Origin: Lapidilactobacillus dextrinicus DSM 20335
Lineage (GTDB): Bacteria; Bacillota; Bacilli; Lactobacillales; Lactobacillaceae
NCBI RefSeq assembly: GCF_001436095.1
Contig: NZ_AYYK01000003.1
Location: 1-64,000, forward strand
DNA length: 64,000 bases
Direction: 5' to 3'
The position numbers and the translations under genes are program-made. The notes under the pieces were generated by a model. That model was not told the origin of the DNA. It made no database searches and saw only the letters and a program-made list of their open reading frames with translations. Position 1 is the first letter of the stretch; every line of letters begins with the position of its first letter. Shown piece by piece: positions 26,944-37,595 of this stretch.

Positions 26944-29319
26944 TTATTTAAGTGGTTCCCACTGCCATTCTTCAACTTCAGGAATATCCGTACCATAGTC
27001 ACGAATATAAGCATTGTGGTAAGCAACCTTATCATCCATCTTTTGAGCAAAGCCAGCAGCTTTAGGACCATAGACAGCCAAAGCAGCTTCTTTAGAAAGG
27101 TCAAAACGATCTAATTGATTGACAACACGCATATCAAATGGTGTTGTGATATCACCGTTTTCGCGATAACCATGAATATGAAGGTTATGGTTGTGGCGAT
27201 CAAAGAAGATATCACGAATTAAACCTTCAAAGCCATGGAAAGCAAAGACAATTGGCTTGTCAGTTGTAAAGTAATTGTCGAATTCTTCATCACTTAAACC
27301 ACGAGGGTTAACTTTTGGTGATTGTAATTTCAACAAATCAACAACGTTAATGAAACGAATCTTCATCTCTGGATATTGTTTGTGCAAGATAGAAATTGCA
27401 GCTAAGCTTTCCCAGTTAGGTTCAGTACCAGCAGCGGCAAAGACAATATCAGGTTCTTCACCATTATCAGTACTTGCCCAATCAATGATCTTTAAACCAT
27501 TATTGACAAGGACATCAGCTTCTTCAGCAGAATACCATTGTGGACGTGGGTGTTTAGAAGTCACAATAAAGTTAATCTTTTCTTCAGTTGCAAAAGCTTT
27601 ATTAGCAACTGCTAACAGTGTATTAGCATCAGCTGGCAAATATTCCCGAATATATTCAGGTTTCTTATCAGCCAAGTGACCTAATAGACCTGGATCTTGA
27701 TGAGTATAACCATTATGATCTTGTTGGAATGAAGTTGAGGTATCAATAATGTTCAATGAAGGATATTTCTTACGCCAAGGTAATTCATTGGCCTTACGTA
27801 ACCACTTGAAGTGTTGTGTAAGCATTGAATCCACAACTCGTAAGAAAGCTTCGTAACTTGAGAAGAAGCCATGACGACCAGTTAAAACATAACCTTCCAA
27901 GAACCCTTCAGCTTGATGTTCAGATAATTGTGAATCAATGATCCGACCAGCAGGTGCAACAAATTCATCATTAGGTTTATGAATCGGTTCCAACCATTGA
28001 CGCTCACTAGCTTCAAATATTGGTGCTAAACGGTTAGACATTGTTTCATCAGGACCAAAGACACGGAAGTTATCTGGATTCTTCTTAATCACATCACGTG
28101 TCCATTGACCAAAGATATTCATATCTTGAGCAATAATCTTACCATGTTCTGAATTATCTAAAGCATAGTCGCGCCAATCGGGTAATTTCAACGGACGCGG
28201 ATCAATACCACCGTTTGTAATTGGATTGGAAGCCATCCGGTTCTCACCATCTGGAGTCGTTGCTTTGATTTCTGGTTTTAAGGCACCAGTTTCATCAAAC
28301 AATTCTTCTGGCTTGTATGATTCTAACCAATCAACTAATTTATCAGCATGTTGCATGTCATTTTGGTCAACAGGAATTGGAATTTGGTGAGCACGGAATG
28401 AATTCTCAATCGGTTCGCCATCCCATTCTTTAGGACCAGTCCAGCCTTTAGGAGCGCGGAAGATAATCATTGGCCAGATTGGGCGCGTTGTATCATTGTT
28501 CTCACGAGCATTCTTTTGAATTGCTTTGATCTTTTGAATAGCCTCATCCATAGCCTTAGCCATTGCTGGGTGCATCTTGTCAGGATCGTCGCCTTCAACA
28601 AAAATTGGTTCCCAGCCATTACCTTCAAAGTACTTAGTCAATTCTTCATTAGACTTGCGGGAGAGAATGGTTGGATTAGAAATTTTGAAACCATTTAAGT
28701 TTAAGATTGGTAATTCTGCACCATCATTAATTGGGTTAATAAAGGTTGTTGACATCCATGAAGCAGCTAATGGACCAGTTTCAGCTTCACCGTCACCAAC
28801 GACAGAAACAGCAATCACGTCAGGGTTATCAAGAATTGCACCAACACCATGAGAGACAGAGTAACCTAATTCGCCACCTTCATGCATTGATCCTGGTGTT
28901 TCAGGAGCAGCATGAGAAGCAACACCGCCTGGGAATGAGAACTGTTTGAATAACTTGCCCATACCCTCTTCATCCTCAGTAATATTAGGATAAATTTCAG
29001 AGTATGTGCCATCCAAATAGGCATTTGAAACCATGACTTGGCCACCATGACCTGGGCCTTCAATATAAAACATATTTAAACCGTATTTTTTAATAACTCG
29101 ATTTAAATGTGTGTAAATAAAGTTTTGACCAGCAATAGTACCCCAGTGACCAATTGGATGAACTTTAACATCGCTTGCCTCTAAAGGATGACGTAACAAT
29201 GGGTTAGACTTTAAATAAAGTTGACCAACTGAAACGTAGTTAGCAGCACGCCAGTATTCATTCATTAACTTAAGATATTCCGGTGAATCATAATCGACAG
29301 TATTTTTAACTGAATCCAT
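26944..29319 (-). CDS. xfp: xylulose-5-phosphate/fructose-6-phosphate phosphoketolase
   Basis: 791 residues, the expected full length. [39 protein letters not shown] and [18 protein letters not shown] (thiamine diphosphate site), then [10 protein letters not shown], are all family landmarks. It cleaves xylulose-5-phosphate with phosphate to acetyl-phosphate and glyceraldehyde-3-phosphate, the key step of pentose and hexose heterofermentation. The ATG follows GGGAGG. A promoter and a divergently placed GntR regulator region lie upstream; the neighbours rpe and rbsK feed it. Confidence 0.97.
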   Translation of the reverse strand: MDSVKNTVDYDSPEYLKLMNEYWRAANYVSVGQLYLKSNPLLRHPLEASDVKVHPIGHWGTIAGQNFIYTHLNRVIKKYGLNMFYIEGPGHGGQVMVSNAYLDGTYSEIYPNITEDEEGMGKLFKQFSFPGGVASHAAPETPGSMHEGGELGYSVSHGVGAILDNPDVIAVSVVGDGEAETGPLAASWMSTTFINPINDGAELPILNLNGFKISNPTILSRKSNEELTKYFEGNGWEPIFVEGDDPDKMHPAMAKAMDEAIQKIKAIQKNARENNDTTRPIWPMIIFRAPKGWTGPKEWDGEPIENSFRAHQIPIPVDQNDMQHADKLVDWLESYKPEELFDETGALKPEIKATTPDGENRMASNPITNGGIDPRPLKLPDWRDYALDNSEHGKIIAQDMNIFGQWTRDVIKKNPDNFRVFGPDETMSNRLAPIFEASERQWLEPIHKPNDEFVAPAGRIIDSQLSEHQAEGFLEGYVLTGRHGFFSSYEAFLRVVDSMLTQHFKWLRKANELPWRKKYPSLNIIDTSTSFQQDHNGYTHQDPGLLGHLADKKPEYIREYLPADANTLLAVANKAFATEEKINFIVTSKHPRPQWYSAEEADVLVNNGLKIIDWASTDNGEEPDIVFAAAGTEPNWESLAAISILHKQYPEMKIRFINVVDLLKLQSPKVNPRGLSDEEFDNYFTTDKPIVFAFHGFEGLIRDIFFDRHNHNLHIHGYRENGDITTPFDMRVVNQLDRFDLSKEAALAVYGPKAAGFAQKMDDKVAYHNAYIRDYGTDIPEVEEWQWEPLK

Positions 29320-29382
29320 GATTTTCCTCCCGCTCTTTTAAGCTCAAATTCAATAATAATTATCAATTAACTTAACATCTAT

Positions 29383-29410
29383 ATCATACTAAAAAACAAG
29401 AAAAAGTCAA
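29383..29410 (-). promoter_or_regulatory. xfp promoter
   Basis: TTGACT and TATGAT, 16 bases apart on the minus strand, about 65 bases ahead of the xfp ATG. The rest of the 365-base gap 29320-29684 shows nothing further apart from the terminator at its far end. Confidence 0.6.
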
Positions 29411-29632
29411 CCATTTAATTTATTGGGTCGTACCAATCTTAAAAACACTGATAAATTAATCAATGCAGCGCTTAAATTATATAAAAATCCACTAACAGAG
29501 TCATTCTTTTTGTTTATCCAGCAGCTACCGATAAAGCAACTGAAAAATTTGAACTAATCGACTTATTGATAAATAACACCGGCATAACGCTATTGAATAA
29601 TGGAACAAGATCATTTTTCAAGTGACATTTAC

Positions 29633-29680
29633 AAAAACAGCATTGCAATTAGCCTTAAGCTAACCACGATGCTGTTTTTT
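29633..29680. terminator. terminator of the GntR regulator gene
   Basis: AAAAACAGCAT pairs with ATGCTGTTTTTT, with inner pairing TTAGCC/GGCTAA around a short loop, directly after the stop at 29685. Confidence 0.85.
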
Positions 29681-29684
29681 AAGT

Positions 29685-30416
29685 TTAATCTTCACCTAAT
29701 GTGACAAAAGTATTGTATTTCATATATTGATAATGGAGTCGCATCCGCGAATATTCAAACGGCGTGCCATCATCTAAGAAGAAAATACCAGCCATAACAC
29801 CAACAGGCTCAACGGGTTTTAATTGTAATTCTTGCTGATCTTCTTCTGTTGATGGTTCAGCGGAGATGGTTAAATAAGATTTAGTAACGGATTGATTCTT
29901 TTCGGCTTGTAAATAATTAAAAATCGACCCCGAAACAATCTCTCGCGTTAATTCAGGCATGATTTTAATGGGAATATAACCAGTTTCGATCATAAAAGGT
30001 TGGTCATCAAACAGACGAAGACGTTTAATTTCATAGACAAAATCATCATGATTCAAAAATAAATCCCGTCGTAATTCTTTATCAGGCTTAATAACTTGGA
30101 AATCCAACAACTTAATTCCTGGTTTACGACCGTTCATTTGAAAACTATCTGTTACCCCAAGATTAGAGCCATTATTATAATGGAAAACGGAACGATTCTT
30201 TAGATAAAGTGGATTAATAAATGTACCAGAACCACGCTTTTTAAAAACAACACCTTGATCGGCTAAAATATTCAAGGCACGCTTAACTGAACTGCGGCTG
30301 ATTTCATATTGCTCACTTAATGAGCGTTCATCAGGCAGTTTAAGTGACGGATATTCCCCGGCCATAATATTCTTCTTTAAAGTTGTTAAAAGCCGATGAT
30401 AAACTAAATCAGCCAT
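29685..30416 (-). CDS. GntR/UTRA family transcription regulator
   Basis: 243 residues. A winged helix-turn-helix at about 1-70 (LKLPDERSLSEQYEISRSS and VKRALNILADQGVVFKKRGS, GTF) precedes a UTRA ligand-binding domain (about 85-240, YEIKRLRLFDDQPFMIETGYIP). Such regulators sense phosphorylated sugars. Its place directly upstream of xfp suggests control of pentose or phosphoketolase genes, but a terminator separates them and no operator was identified. The ATG at 30416 is at better spacing from AAAGGA than the ATG at 30425. Confidence 0.88.
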   Translation of the reverse strand: MADLVYHRLLTTLKKNIMAGEYPSLKLPDERSLSEQYEISRSSVKRALNILADQGVVFKKRGSGTFINPLYLKNRSVFHYNNGSNLGVTDSFQMNGRKPGIKLLDFQVIKPDKELRRDLFLNHDDFVYEIKRLRLFDDQPFMIETGYIPIKIMPELTREIVSGSIFNYLQAEKNQSVTKSYLTISAEPSTEEDQQELQLKPVEPVGVMAGIFFLDDGTPFEYSRMRLHYQYMKYNTFVTLGED

Positions 30417-30768
30417 AGAAAACATCCTTTGATAATTAATTTTGGATAAGACACCGATTCAACTACGAATCGCGTGTCAATATTGATAACCGTACTGACT
30501 TATCTTACTTAACTTTCTCCAGTTTTGCAAAAAAATCGCCAGTAGTATTCTTAACTAGCGTTAAGTATTTTGACGCCACCACTTAGAATCACACTCCATG
30601 AGCAACCTTACGCCAGCGCGACGAAGAGCAACAAAACAGTTCTCGGTTTTCAAGAAGATCAATATTGAGATTCTAGTATCATTATTCTAACTTGCGTTTT
30701 TCTTGTTTAAAAACAAGCAATCTTTTATTCTGAAAATAAAGGCAACCTTGTGAGCAGGAGGAATAAAG
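30417..30768. other. 352-base non-coding gap
   Basis: Divergent promoters of the GntR gene and the lipoprotein gene must lie here. It contains ACGCCAGCGCGACGAAGAGC (from 30608), closely similar to the tag beside repeat copy C, but no full repeat. No clear terminator or RNA gene is seen. Confidence 0.5.
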
Positions 30769-31305
30769 ATGGCGAAAAAGATTGAACTCGTACTGCTATT
30801 ACTTACTTCACTGACCCTGGGCGCTTGCAGTGAAGAACAAGCCAATTCTAAACCAAGTATTGAATCTAAACAGGCAACCTCATCAAGTAAACAAGCTACT
30901 CGTTCTATTGAAGAAGGCGCAATTGACGAAGAAGCATTAACTTTAAGCACTACAAACGGCCAAAAGCTCAGTTTATTAATGCATGAATTCAACTGGAATA
31001 ATTTGATCATTAGTGAAATAGTCGCTGAAGTTGAAGAGCAAGAATTACAACTGGACTTAACTTGGTACAATCGCACGAATGAAGTTGCATACTTTGCAGA
31101 AGCACTTAAAATTCAAGTTTTTCAAAATGGTGAAGAATTAACCCTAATTGACTATGATGATTTAGACGAACCACTATCTCCTAACGATAGCGAAGATGTG
31201 GAATTTGACTACCGTTTAAACAATTTAACGCAACCCCTAGAAGTGAAAGTAGCAGCCAATAATGGTGATAATGCCCATATTTTAAATATTGATTTAAAAG
31301 AATGA
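30769..31305 (+). CDS. lipoprotein with DUF5067-like domain
   Basis: 178 residues. A lipoprotein signal peptide ends in the lipobox LTLGAC with Cys20 as lipidation site. A Ser/Lys/Gln-rich tether (about 22-50) is followed by an immunoglobulin-like domain resembling DUF5067, with acidic character. It would be anchored on the outer face of the membrane; the function is unknown. The ATG follows AGGAGG. It precedes glpK by 83 bases and could be co-transcribed, as no terminator is seen between them. Confidence 0.8.
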   Translation: MAKKIELVLLLLTSLTLGACSEEQANSKPSIESKQATSSSKQATRSIEEGAIDEEALTLSTTNGQKLSLLMHEFNWNNLIISEIVAEVEEQELQLDLTWYNRTNEVAYFAEALKIQVFQNGEELTLIDYDDLDEPLSPNDSEDVEFDYRLNNLTQPLEVKVAANNGDNAHILNIDLKE

Positions 31306-31364
31306 CTTATTGTGATCTTTGCCCCACTGTTTTGTTGCGGTAAAATATGATTAAGTTTATTTAA

Positions 31365-32882
<1,518 letters not shown>

Positions 32883-32917
32883 TCAAAACTAAAATACGAT
32901 TAAAGTAAGGAACGTTG

Positions 32918-33548
32918 ATGATGGAAAAAATAACTTGGCGTAAAGACGAAAAAAATATTTATCCATTGAAAAAAAACACCAACAATAACCACGTTACCAC
33001 CGCAAAATTTCATTACGATTACCGGCCAGGGTAATCCTAACGGTCCAGAATTTGCTGCAAAAATTCAGGCACTTTATCCGGTTAGTTATGCAATTCGGAT
33101 GGCCCCTAAAAAAGGAATTGCTTTCCCCGGCGCCTTTGATTACACCGTATATCCACTAGAGGGCTTTTGGACTTTACCAGTAGGCCATCGGGAAGGTCCT
33201 TTGGATAAGGACTTCTTACAATATAAAATCATGATTAAACAACCTAGTTTCGTCACATCTGAAATTTTCGAGCAAGCCTTAGAACTCGCCCACGAAAAAG
33301 TCGATCCCCAATTATTAACGCAGTTAAAATTCGAAACTATTGATGAGGGTTTAGTCGCTATGATTTTGCACACCGGTGCTTTTGACGACGAACCTGTTAG
33401 TTTTGCTAAACTCGCCGACTTTATTGAAGCCAGCGGCTACCAGCGGACCAGCATGGACCACAAGGAAATTTACATTTCCGATTTTCGCAAAGTAGCAGAA
33501 GCCAAACGCAAGACGATTTTACGAGTGGGAATTGAGAAGAAAAAATAA
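32918..33548 (+). pseudogene. GyrI-like small-molecule-binding protein, frameshifted at an A8 tract
   Basis: From ATG 32918 (AAGG site upstream) the frame gives MMEKITWRKDEKNIYPLKK and then leaves frame at eight A's (32969-32976), reaching a stop at 33035-33037. With seven A's the frame continues without a break through FITITGQGNPNGPEF and YAIRMAPKKGIAFPGAF to the stop at 33548. The restored product is about 209 residues and looks like the GyrI-like/SoxS-ligand-domain family. The intact downstream part alone (33099-33548) would lack its ribosome binding site. A one-base insertion, a sequencing slip, or transcriptional slippage on A8 could each explain it. Confidence 0.7.
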
Positions 33549-33596
33549 AAAATTAGATTAAGGAATTCAGACAGTTAAGCCTGTTGAAGTGAATCA

Positions 33597-34322
33597 ATGC
33601 TAACAATTAATGTTGGAACGTATAATATTGCAGCTGGTAAGTTGCCAGATACTCAGGCCATTAATAGATTACTTCGATTAAACAAGTTAGCTGTTGTCGG
33701 TTTGCAAGAAGTCGATCAATTTACTGCTCGAAATCATTATTCGATGACCTCAGCTATTGCTGAAGATACTTATCATCATTTCTTCACGAAGGCCATCGAT
33801 TTAGAGCGCGGTACTTATGGTATCGCCTTATTGTCTGATCAAAATATCATAACTCCGAAATATGCCGCTTACCACGCTTATGGTTTAGAACGCCAAGTTT
33901 GGCAAAAAATAACGTATTCATTAACCACCAGCCTCAAAATTGCGATCTATAATACCCATCTATCATTCGAAAACATTCAGCTAAGAAAACAACAAGTAGC
34001 TGAACTTCTTATGGTGCTGAAAAACGATCCCAATCCTTATAAAATTATTTTGAGTGATTTTAATATGGATCAAAACCACGATGAATGGGAACCATTCAAG
34101 TTTTCGTATATCCTAGCTAATGGTGTGCAACAATGGTTTGAAACTTTTAATGACCGGGATGAAAATATGAACAGCTATGAAATTGATAATATTATCCTCA
34201 GTAAAAATTTGAAATTACTAAACGCTACTGAGCAACCACAAATTTTATCCGATCATAATCTATTGACTGCTAAAATTTGCCTGAACGAATTTGGTTTGAA
34301 GAATCCCTCCAACACCGATTAA
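33597..34322 (+). CDS. endonuclease/exonuclease/phosphatase family protein (first of two)
   Basis: 241 residues. The family's motifs are in order: GTYNIAAG (Asn), VVGLQEVDQF (catalytic Glu), IAIYNTHLSFEN (His), KIILSDFNMDQNHDE (Asp/Asn) and LSDHNLLTA (Asp-His). This superfamily includes DNases, sphingomyelinases and sugar- or inositol-phosphate phosphatases; the substrate cannot be assigned. No signal peptide. The ribosome binding site is weak (TGAAGTGA). A second member lies at 35029-35790 on the other strand, with limited similarity between them. Confidence 0.85.
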   Translation: MLTINVGTYNIAAGKLPDTQAINRLLRLNKLAVVGLQEVDQFTARNHYSMTSAIAEDTYHHFFTKAIDLERGTYGIALLSDQNIITPKYAAYHAYGLERQVWQKITYSLTTSLKIAIYNTHLSFENIQLRKQQVAELLMVLKNDPNPYKIILSDFNMDQNHDEWEPFKFSYILANGVQQWFETFNDRDENMNSYEIDNIILSKNLKLLNATEQPQILSDHNLLTAKICLNEFGLKNPSNTD

Positions 34323-34325
34323 AAT

Positions 34326-34368
34326 AAAACGCTAAATCCAAAATTTGGATTTAGCGTTTTATTTTTTT
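34326..34368. terminator. bidirectional terminator
   Basis: Perfect 17-bp arms AAAACGCTAAATCCAAA and complement around a single base, then T7 on the plus strand. It separates the plus-strand gene from the minus-strand glucan locus. Confidence 0.9.
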
Positions 34369-34421
34369 AGATCATTTTCAAGCTGAATTTTGACATTTTT
34401 TTACCATCAACATTAAACGGA

Positions 34422-35039
34422 CTATCTGCTAGTTCTATATCTGTTCAATAGTGTTCCCAAGACCTTTGAAAAACAAAAGCTAAATAATAGCCCGATTAAA
34501 ACAGAACGGGCACCATAAGTTAACAAGCCAATTAGTAAAACACTCCAATTCAAATAATTCAGCAGTTTGGCGACAGATAGACTGGGCCATTTACGATTCA
34601 ATAAGATGGCAATAACGTCTAATCCTGCTGTTGAAGAGTTTTCGGAGATACATAAAAAGTAGCCTAAAGAAATCAGGACAACGGCCAAAACGAATTGTAG
34701 CCAAATTGGCCATGACAATTTCAGTGACCACGCAGAAAATAAGTTAAAGCAAACTAAATAGAAACAGCTACTAAAAATCGAAGAGATGAAGAAATGGCGG
34801 CCTAACTTCCACCAACCCATTAACAATAGCAAAATCGTTAAAACGTTGGTTGCTGTTGTAATACTGACATGGAACAATTGATAAACAATTAATGACAGGC
34901 TAGTTACACCACCGTTAATAATTTTATTAGGAACCATCAGATGAGCGTAAGCAAAACCAAGAATAACATTAGCCAGCGCGATTTTTAAATAAGCAAAAAT
35001 AAACTGTTTATGACGCAACGTTAACTCCTTATTGAGCAT
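34422..35039 (-). CDS. YitT-family membrane protein (short)
   Basis: 205 residues with about five membrane helices, including LGFAYAHLMVPNKIINGGVTSLSL, the hallmark of the YitT/DUF161 family (split here: VPNKIINGGVTSLS is the core). The usual C-terminal DUF2179 domain of full YitT proteins (~290 residues) is absent. The function of the family is unknown; small-molecule transport is suspected. Its start overlaps the end of the upstream endonuclease/phosphatase gene by 11 bases, so it is the last gene of the operon. Confidence 0.85.
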   Translation of the reverse strand: MLNKELTLRHKQFIFAYLKIALANVILGFAYAHLMVPNKIINGGVTSLSLIVYQLFHVSITTATNVLTILLLLMGWWKLGRHFFISSIFSSCFYLVCFNLFSAWSLKLSWPIWLQFVLAVVLISLGYFLCISENSSTAGLDVIAILLNRKWPSLSVAKLLNYLNWSVLLIGLLTYGARSVLIGLLFSFCFSKVLGTLLNRYRTSR

Positions 35040-35790
35040 GTAAAACTGCCTCTACTGGAAAATGATCGGAGACAAACTTCCGATCTAATGAATCAGTGAT
35101 GACAGCCGTTTTGTCAACTATAAAGCCCTTAGTATAGATGTAATCAATGTTTTCTAAATTTTGCCAATCAATATCATAATTAAAATCTTCAAAGGTACCA
35201 TTGGGACCGTAATGCTTAATATCGGCTAAAAATCTAGCATTGGCAAAATCACTTAGTAATTCATGGACCGATTCATCAAGCTCAGCATTAAAATCTCCCA
35301 TGATAATCGTATTGTATTCAACAATTTTCGGTGCCAATTCTTTTAACATTAGTTGCATACCTTGATAGCGTGCCTCTTCGGACTCGTTATCAAGATGGAC
35401 ATTAATCACCATAAATTGTTTACCACTTGCCTTATTCTTTAAAACTGTCCATAAGCAGACTCGTTTAAAAGCTGCATTGGGATGAATACTTGGTCGATCT
35501 GGCGTCTCCGATAGCCAAAATGCACCGTGGTCAAGACAGTCAAACATCTTTGGTTTAAAAAGAAGCGCTAGCCCTTCACCAGTACCGTCTCCTTCTCTTT
35601 CTTTAGATAAGATTTGATATTCCGTTAATTGTTTTAAATCTTGCACTTGATTAGGTTTAACTTCTTGTACAGTTAATAAATCCCAGTCGTGATAATCAAT
35701 TAATGATATTAGACCTGATTTTCGATCGTTCCAGCTCCAATCGACATCAACATCAGTATCTACTCGAACATTATATGTTGCGATTCTCAT
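35029..35790 (-). CDS. endonuclease/exonuclease/phosphatase family protein (second of two)
   Basis: 253 residues. Motifs are IATYNVRVDTDVDVDWSW, LLTVQEVKPNQV (catalytic Glu), MVINVHLDNESEEAR (His), NTIIMGDFNAELDE and FVSDHFPVEAVL (Asp-His). It is intact and closest in layout to the small hydrolases often placed in sugar loci of lactic acid bacteria. In this operon a phosphatase or phosphodiesterase on a sugar-linked substrate is a reasonable guess, unproven. The ATG at 35790 follows GAAGAGG; the GTG at 35805 is rejected. It follows the GH13 gene by 40 bases. Confidence 0.85.
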   Translation of the reverse strand: MRIATYNVRVDTDVDVDWSWNDRKSGLISLIDYHDWDLLTVQEVKPNQVQDLKQLTEYQILSKEREGDGTGEGLALLFKPKMFDCLDHGAFWLSETPDRPSIHPNAAFKRVCLWTVLKNKASGKQFMVINVHLDNESEEARYQGMQLMLKELAPKIVEYNTIIMGDFNAELDESVHELLSDFANARFLADIKHYGPNGTFEDFNYDIDWQNLENIDYIYTKGFIVDKTAVITDSLDRKFVSDHFPVEAVLHAQ

Positions 35791-35830
35791 ATTAATCCTC
35801 TTCACTTTATAAAATTTATGTCATTGAATT

Positions 35831-37474
35831 TTATGCTTTAACTGCTACTACAAAAGCCTCATATGGTCGCAGTTGAAGTGAAATATTCTTACCCATCTCC
35901 GCTAATGATAAGTCTGAATAATCACTAATAATCACTTTTTCAACATCATCCGTCAAATTAAATTCGTTTATCTGATCAGAAAAATTGCAAACAACTAACC
36001 ATTTTGCGTTTTCTAATTGACGATAATAAGCAAACACTTCAGTTTTAGTATCTTCGAGCAGTTTAAAATTACCTTGACTTAATATCGGATTACTTTTTCT
36101 TAGCTTAATTAACTTTTGGTAGGTATAGAAGATTGAGTTCTCGTTTGCTAGCTCTGCGGCAATATTGATCACTTGATAATTCTGATTTACTGCTAACCAT
36201 GGCTTGCCTGTTGTGAAACCAGCATTCAATTCATCATTCCATTGTATGGGTGTTCTAGCGTTATCGCGTCCTTTAGCATTAATTGACGCTAATATTGCTT
36301 GTTTGGAATAACCCTCATTCAGTCTTTGTTGATACATATTAATAGTTTCAATATCATCTGCTTCAGAAATATCAGTAATTGGACGATTAGTCATGCCAAT
36401 TTCTTCACCTTGATAGATATACGGAGTTCCTTGCATCATGTGTAGTAAGATAGCTAACATTTTTGCGCTAACAACTCGGTATTGCTTATCATTACCCCAT
36501 CGTGACACAATTCGTGGTTGATCATGATTATTCCAAAATAAGCTATTCCATCCACTACCTGCTAATTCGACTTGCCACTTAACAAACACTTGCTTAAGCT
36601 TTTCTAAATTAAGGGGTGCTAAATCCCATTTTTCTTTGCCTAACTGTTGATCAATGGCCAAATGTTCAAACTGAAATACCATAGAAAGTTCATTTCTATC
36701 AGGTCCAGAATACTTTTTAGCATCTTCAACAGTAGCGCTACCAGCCTCGCCAACCGTCATTAGGTCTTTCTCTGCAAAAACACTACGATTCATTTCTTTA
36801 AGGTAATTATGCAGTTTGGGTCCATTTCCCGTAATCATTTTAAGTGGTTTTTTACCAATTAGATCAATGACATCCAGTCGAAAACCACCCACCCCTTTTT
36901 GAATCCAGAAATTGATCATTTGATAAATTTTTGTGCGCATTTTTTGATTTTCCCAGTTCAAATCAGGTTGTTGCTCACTAAATAAATGTAAATAATATTG
37001 ATTAGTTATCCGATCATATTTCCAAGCCCTGCCGCCAAAAATTGATCCTAACTGATTGGGTGCATGATTGTTAATTGGATCAGCCCATACATAATAATCA
37101 CGATACGGGTTTTCTTTACTTTTCTGAGCTTCAACAAACCAATGATGCTGATCAGAAGTATGGTTAAGCACCAGGTCCATAATAATACGAATACCTTTCT
37201 GTTTGGCTAATCGAATCAACTTTTCCATATCTTTCATGGTTCCAAAATCGGACAGGATTGCTTCATAATTGCTAATATCATAGCCGTTGTCAGTATTAGG
37301 CGATTGATAGACTGGGCACAACCAAATAGCTTGAATACCCAAAAATTGTAAGTAATCAAGCCGGCTGATAATACCTGGAATGTCCCCAATTCCATCACCA
37401 TTTGAATCCTGAAAACTACGTGGATAAATTTGATAAACAACGGCTGTTTTCCACCACGGTTGTGTTTTTTCCAT
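35831..37474 (-). CDS. GH13 alpha-glucosidase (oligo-1,6-glucosidase type)
   Basis: 547 residues, the size of GH13 subfamily 31. Regions are in order: DLVLNHTS, GFRLDVID (nucleophile Asp201), MTVGEAGS (acid/base Glu243) and NNHDQPR (Asp318). Val202 after the nucleophile is typical of enzymes preferring alpha-1,6 over alpha-1,4 links (isomaltose-type). No signal peptide, so cytoplasmic. The ATG at 37474 follows AGGAG. It lies between GH35 and a phosphatase-like gene in a LacI-linked operon, so short alpha-gluco-oligosaccharides may accompany the main substrate. Confidence 0.92.
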   Translation of the reverse strand: MEKTQPWWKTAVVYQIYPRSFQDSNGDGIGDIPGIISRLDYLQFLGIQAIWLCPVYQSPNTDNGYDISNYEAILSDFGTMKDMEKLIRLAKQKGIRIIMDLVLNHTSDQHHWFVEAQKSKENPYRDYYVWADPINNHAPNQLGSIFGGRAWKYDRITNQYYLHLFSEQQPDLNWENQKMRTKIYQMINFWIQKGVGGFRLDVIDLIGKKPLKMITGNGPKLHNYLKEMNRSVFAEKDLMTVGEAGSATVEDAKKYSGPDRNELSMVFQFEHLAIDQQLGKEKWDLAPLNLEKLKQVFVKWQVELAGSGWNSLFWNNHDQPRIVSRWGNDKQYRVVSAKMLAILLHMMQGTPYIYQGEEIGMTNRPITDISEADDIETINMYQQRLNEGYSKQAILASINAKGRDNARTPIQWNDELNAGFTTGKPWLAVNQNYQVINIAAELANENSIFYTYQKLIKLRKSNPILSQGNFKLLEDTKTEVFAYYRQLENAKWLVVCNFSDQINEFNLTDDVEKVIISDYSDLSLAEMGKNISLQLRPYEAFVVAVKA

Positions 37475-37514
37475 CCCATGCTACTCCTATCATCAGTAAA
37501 CTTATACAATATAT

Positions 37515-37553
37515 AAGAAGGGCGGGGGATTCTTATGAACACCCCACCTTCTT
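37515..37553 (-). other. GC-rich hairpin between GH35 and GH13 genes
   Basis: AAGAAGG and GGGG arms pair with CCCC and CCTTCTT across a loop of about 13 bases. On the operon's strand no T-tract follows, so it is more likely a transcript-processing or stability hairpin than a terminator. Confidence 0.45.
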
Positions 37554-37595
37554 TTTAACTATTTATTTGCTTCTATTAAAACTGCAAACTAATTA

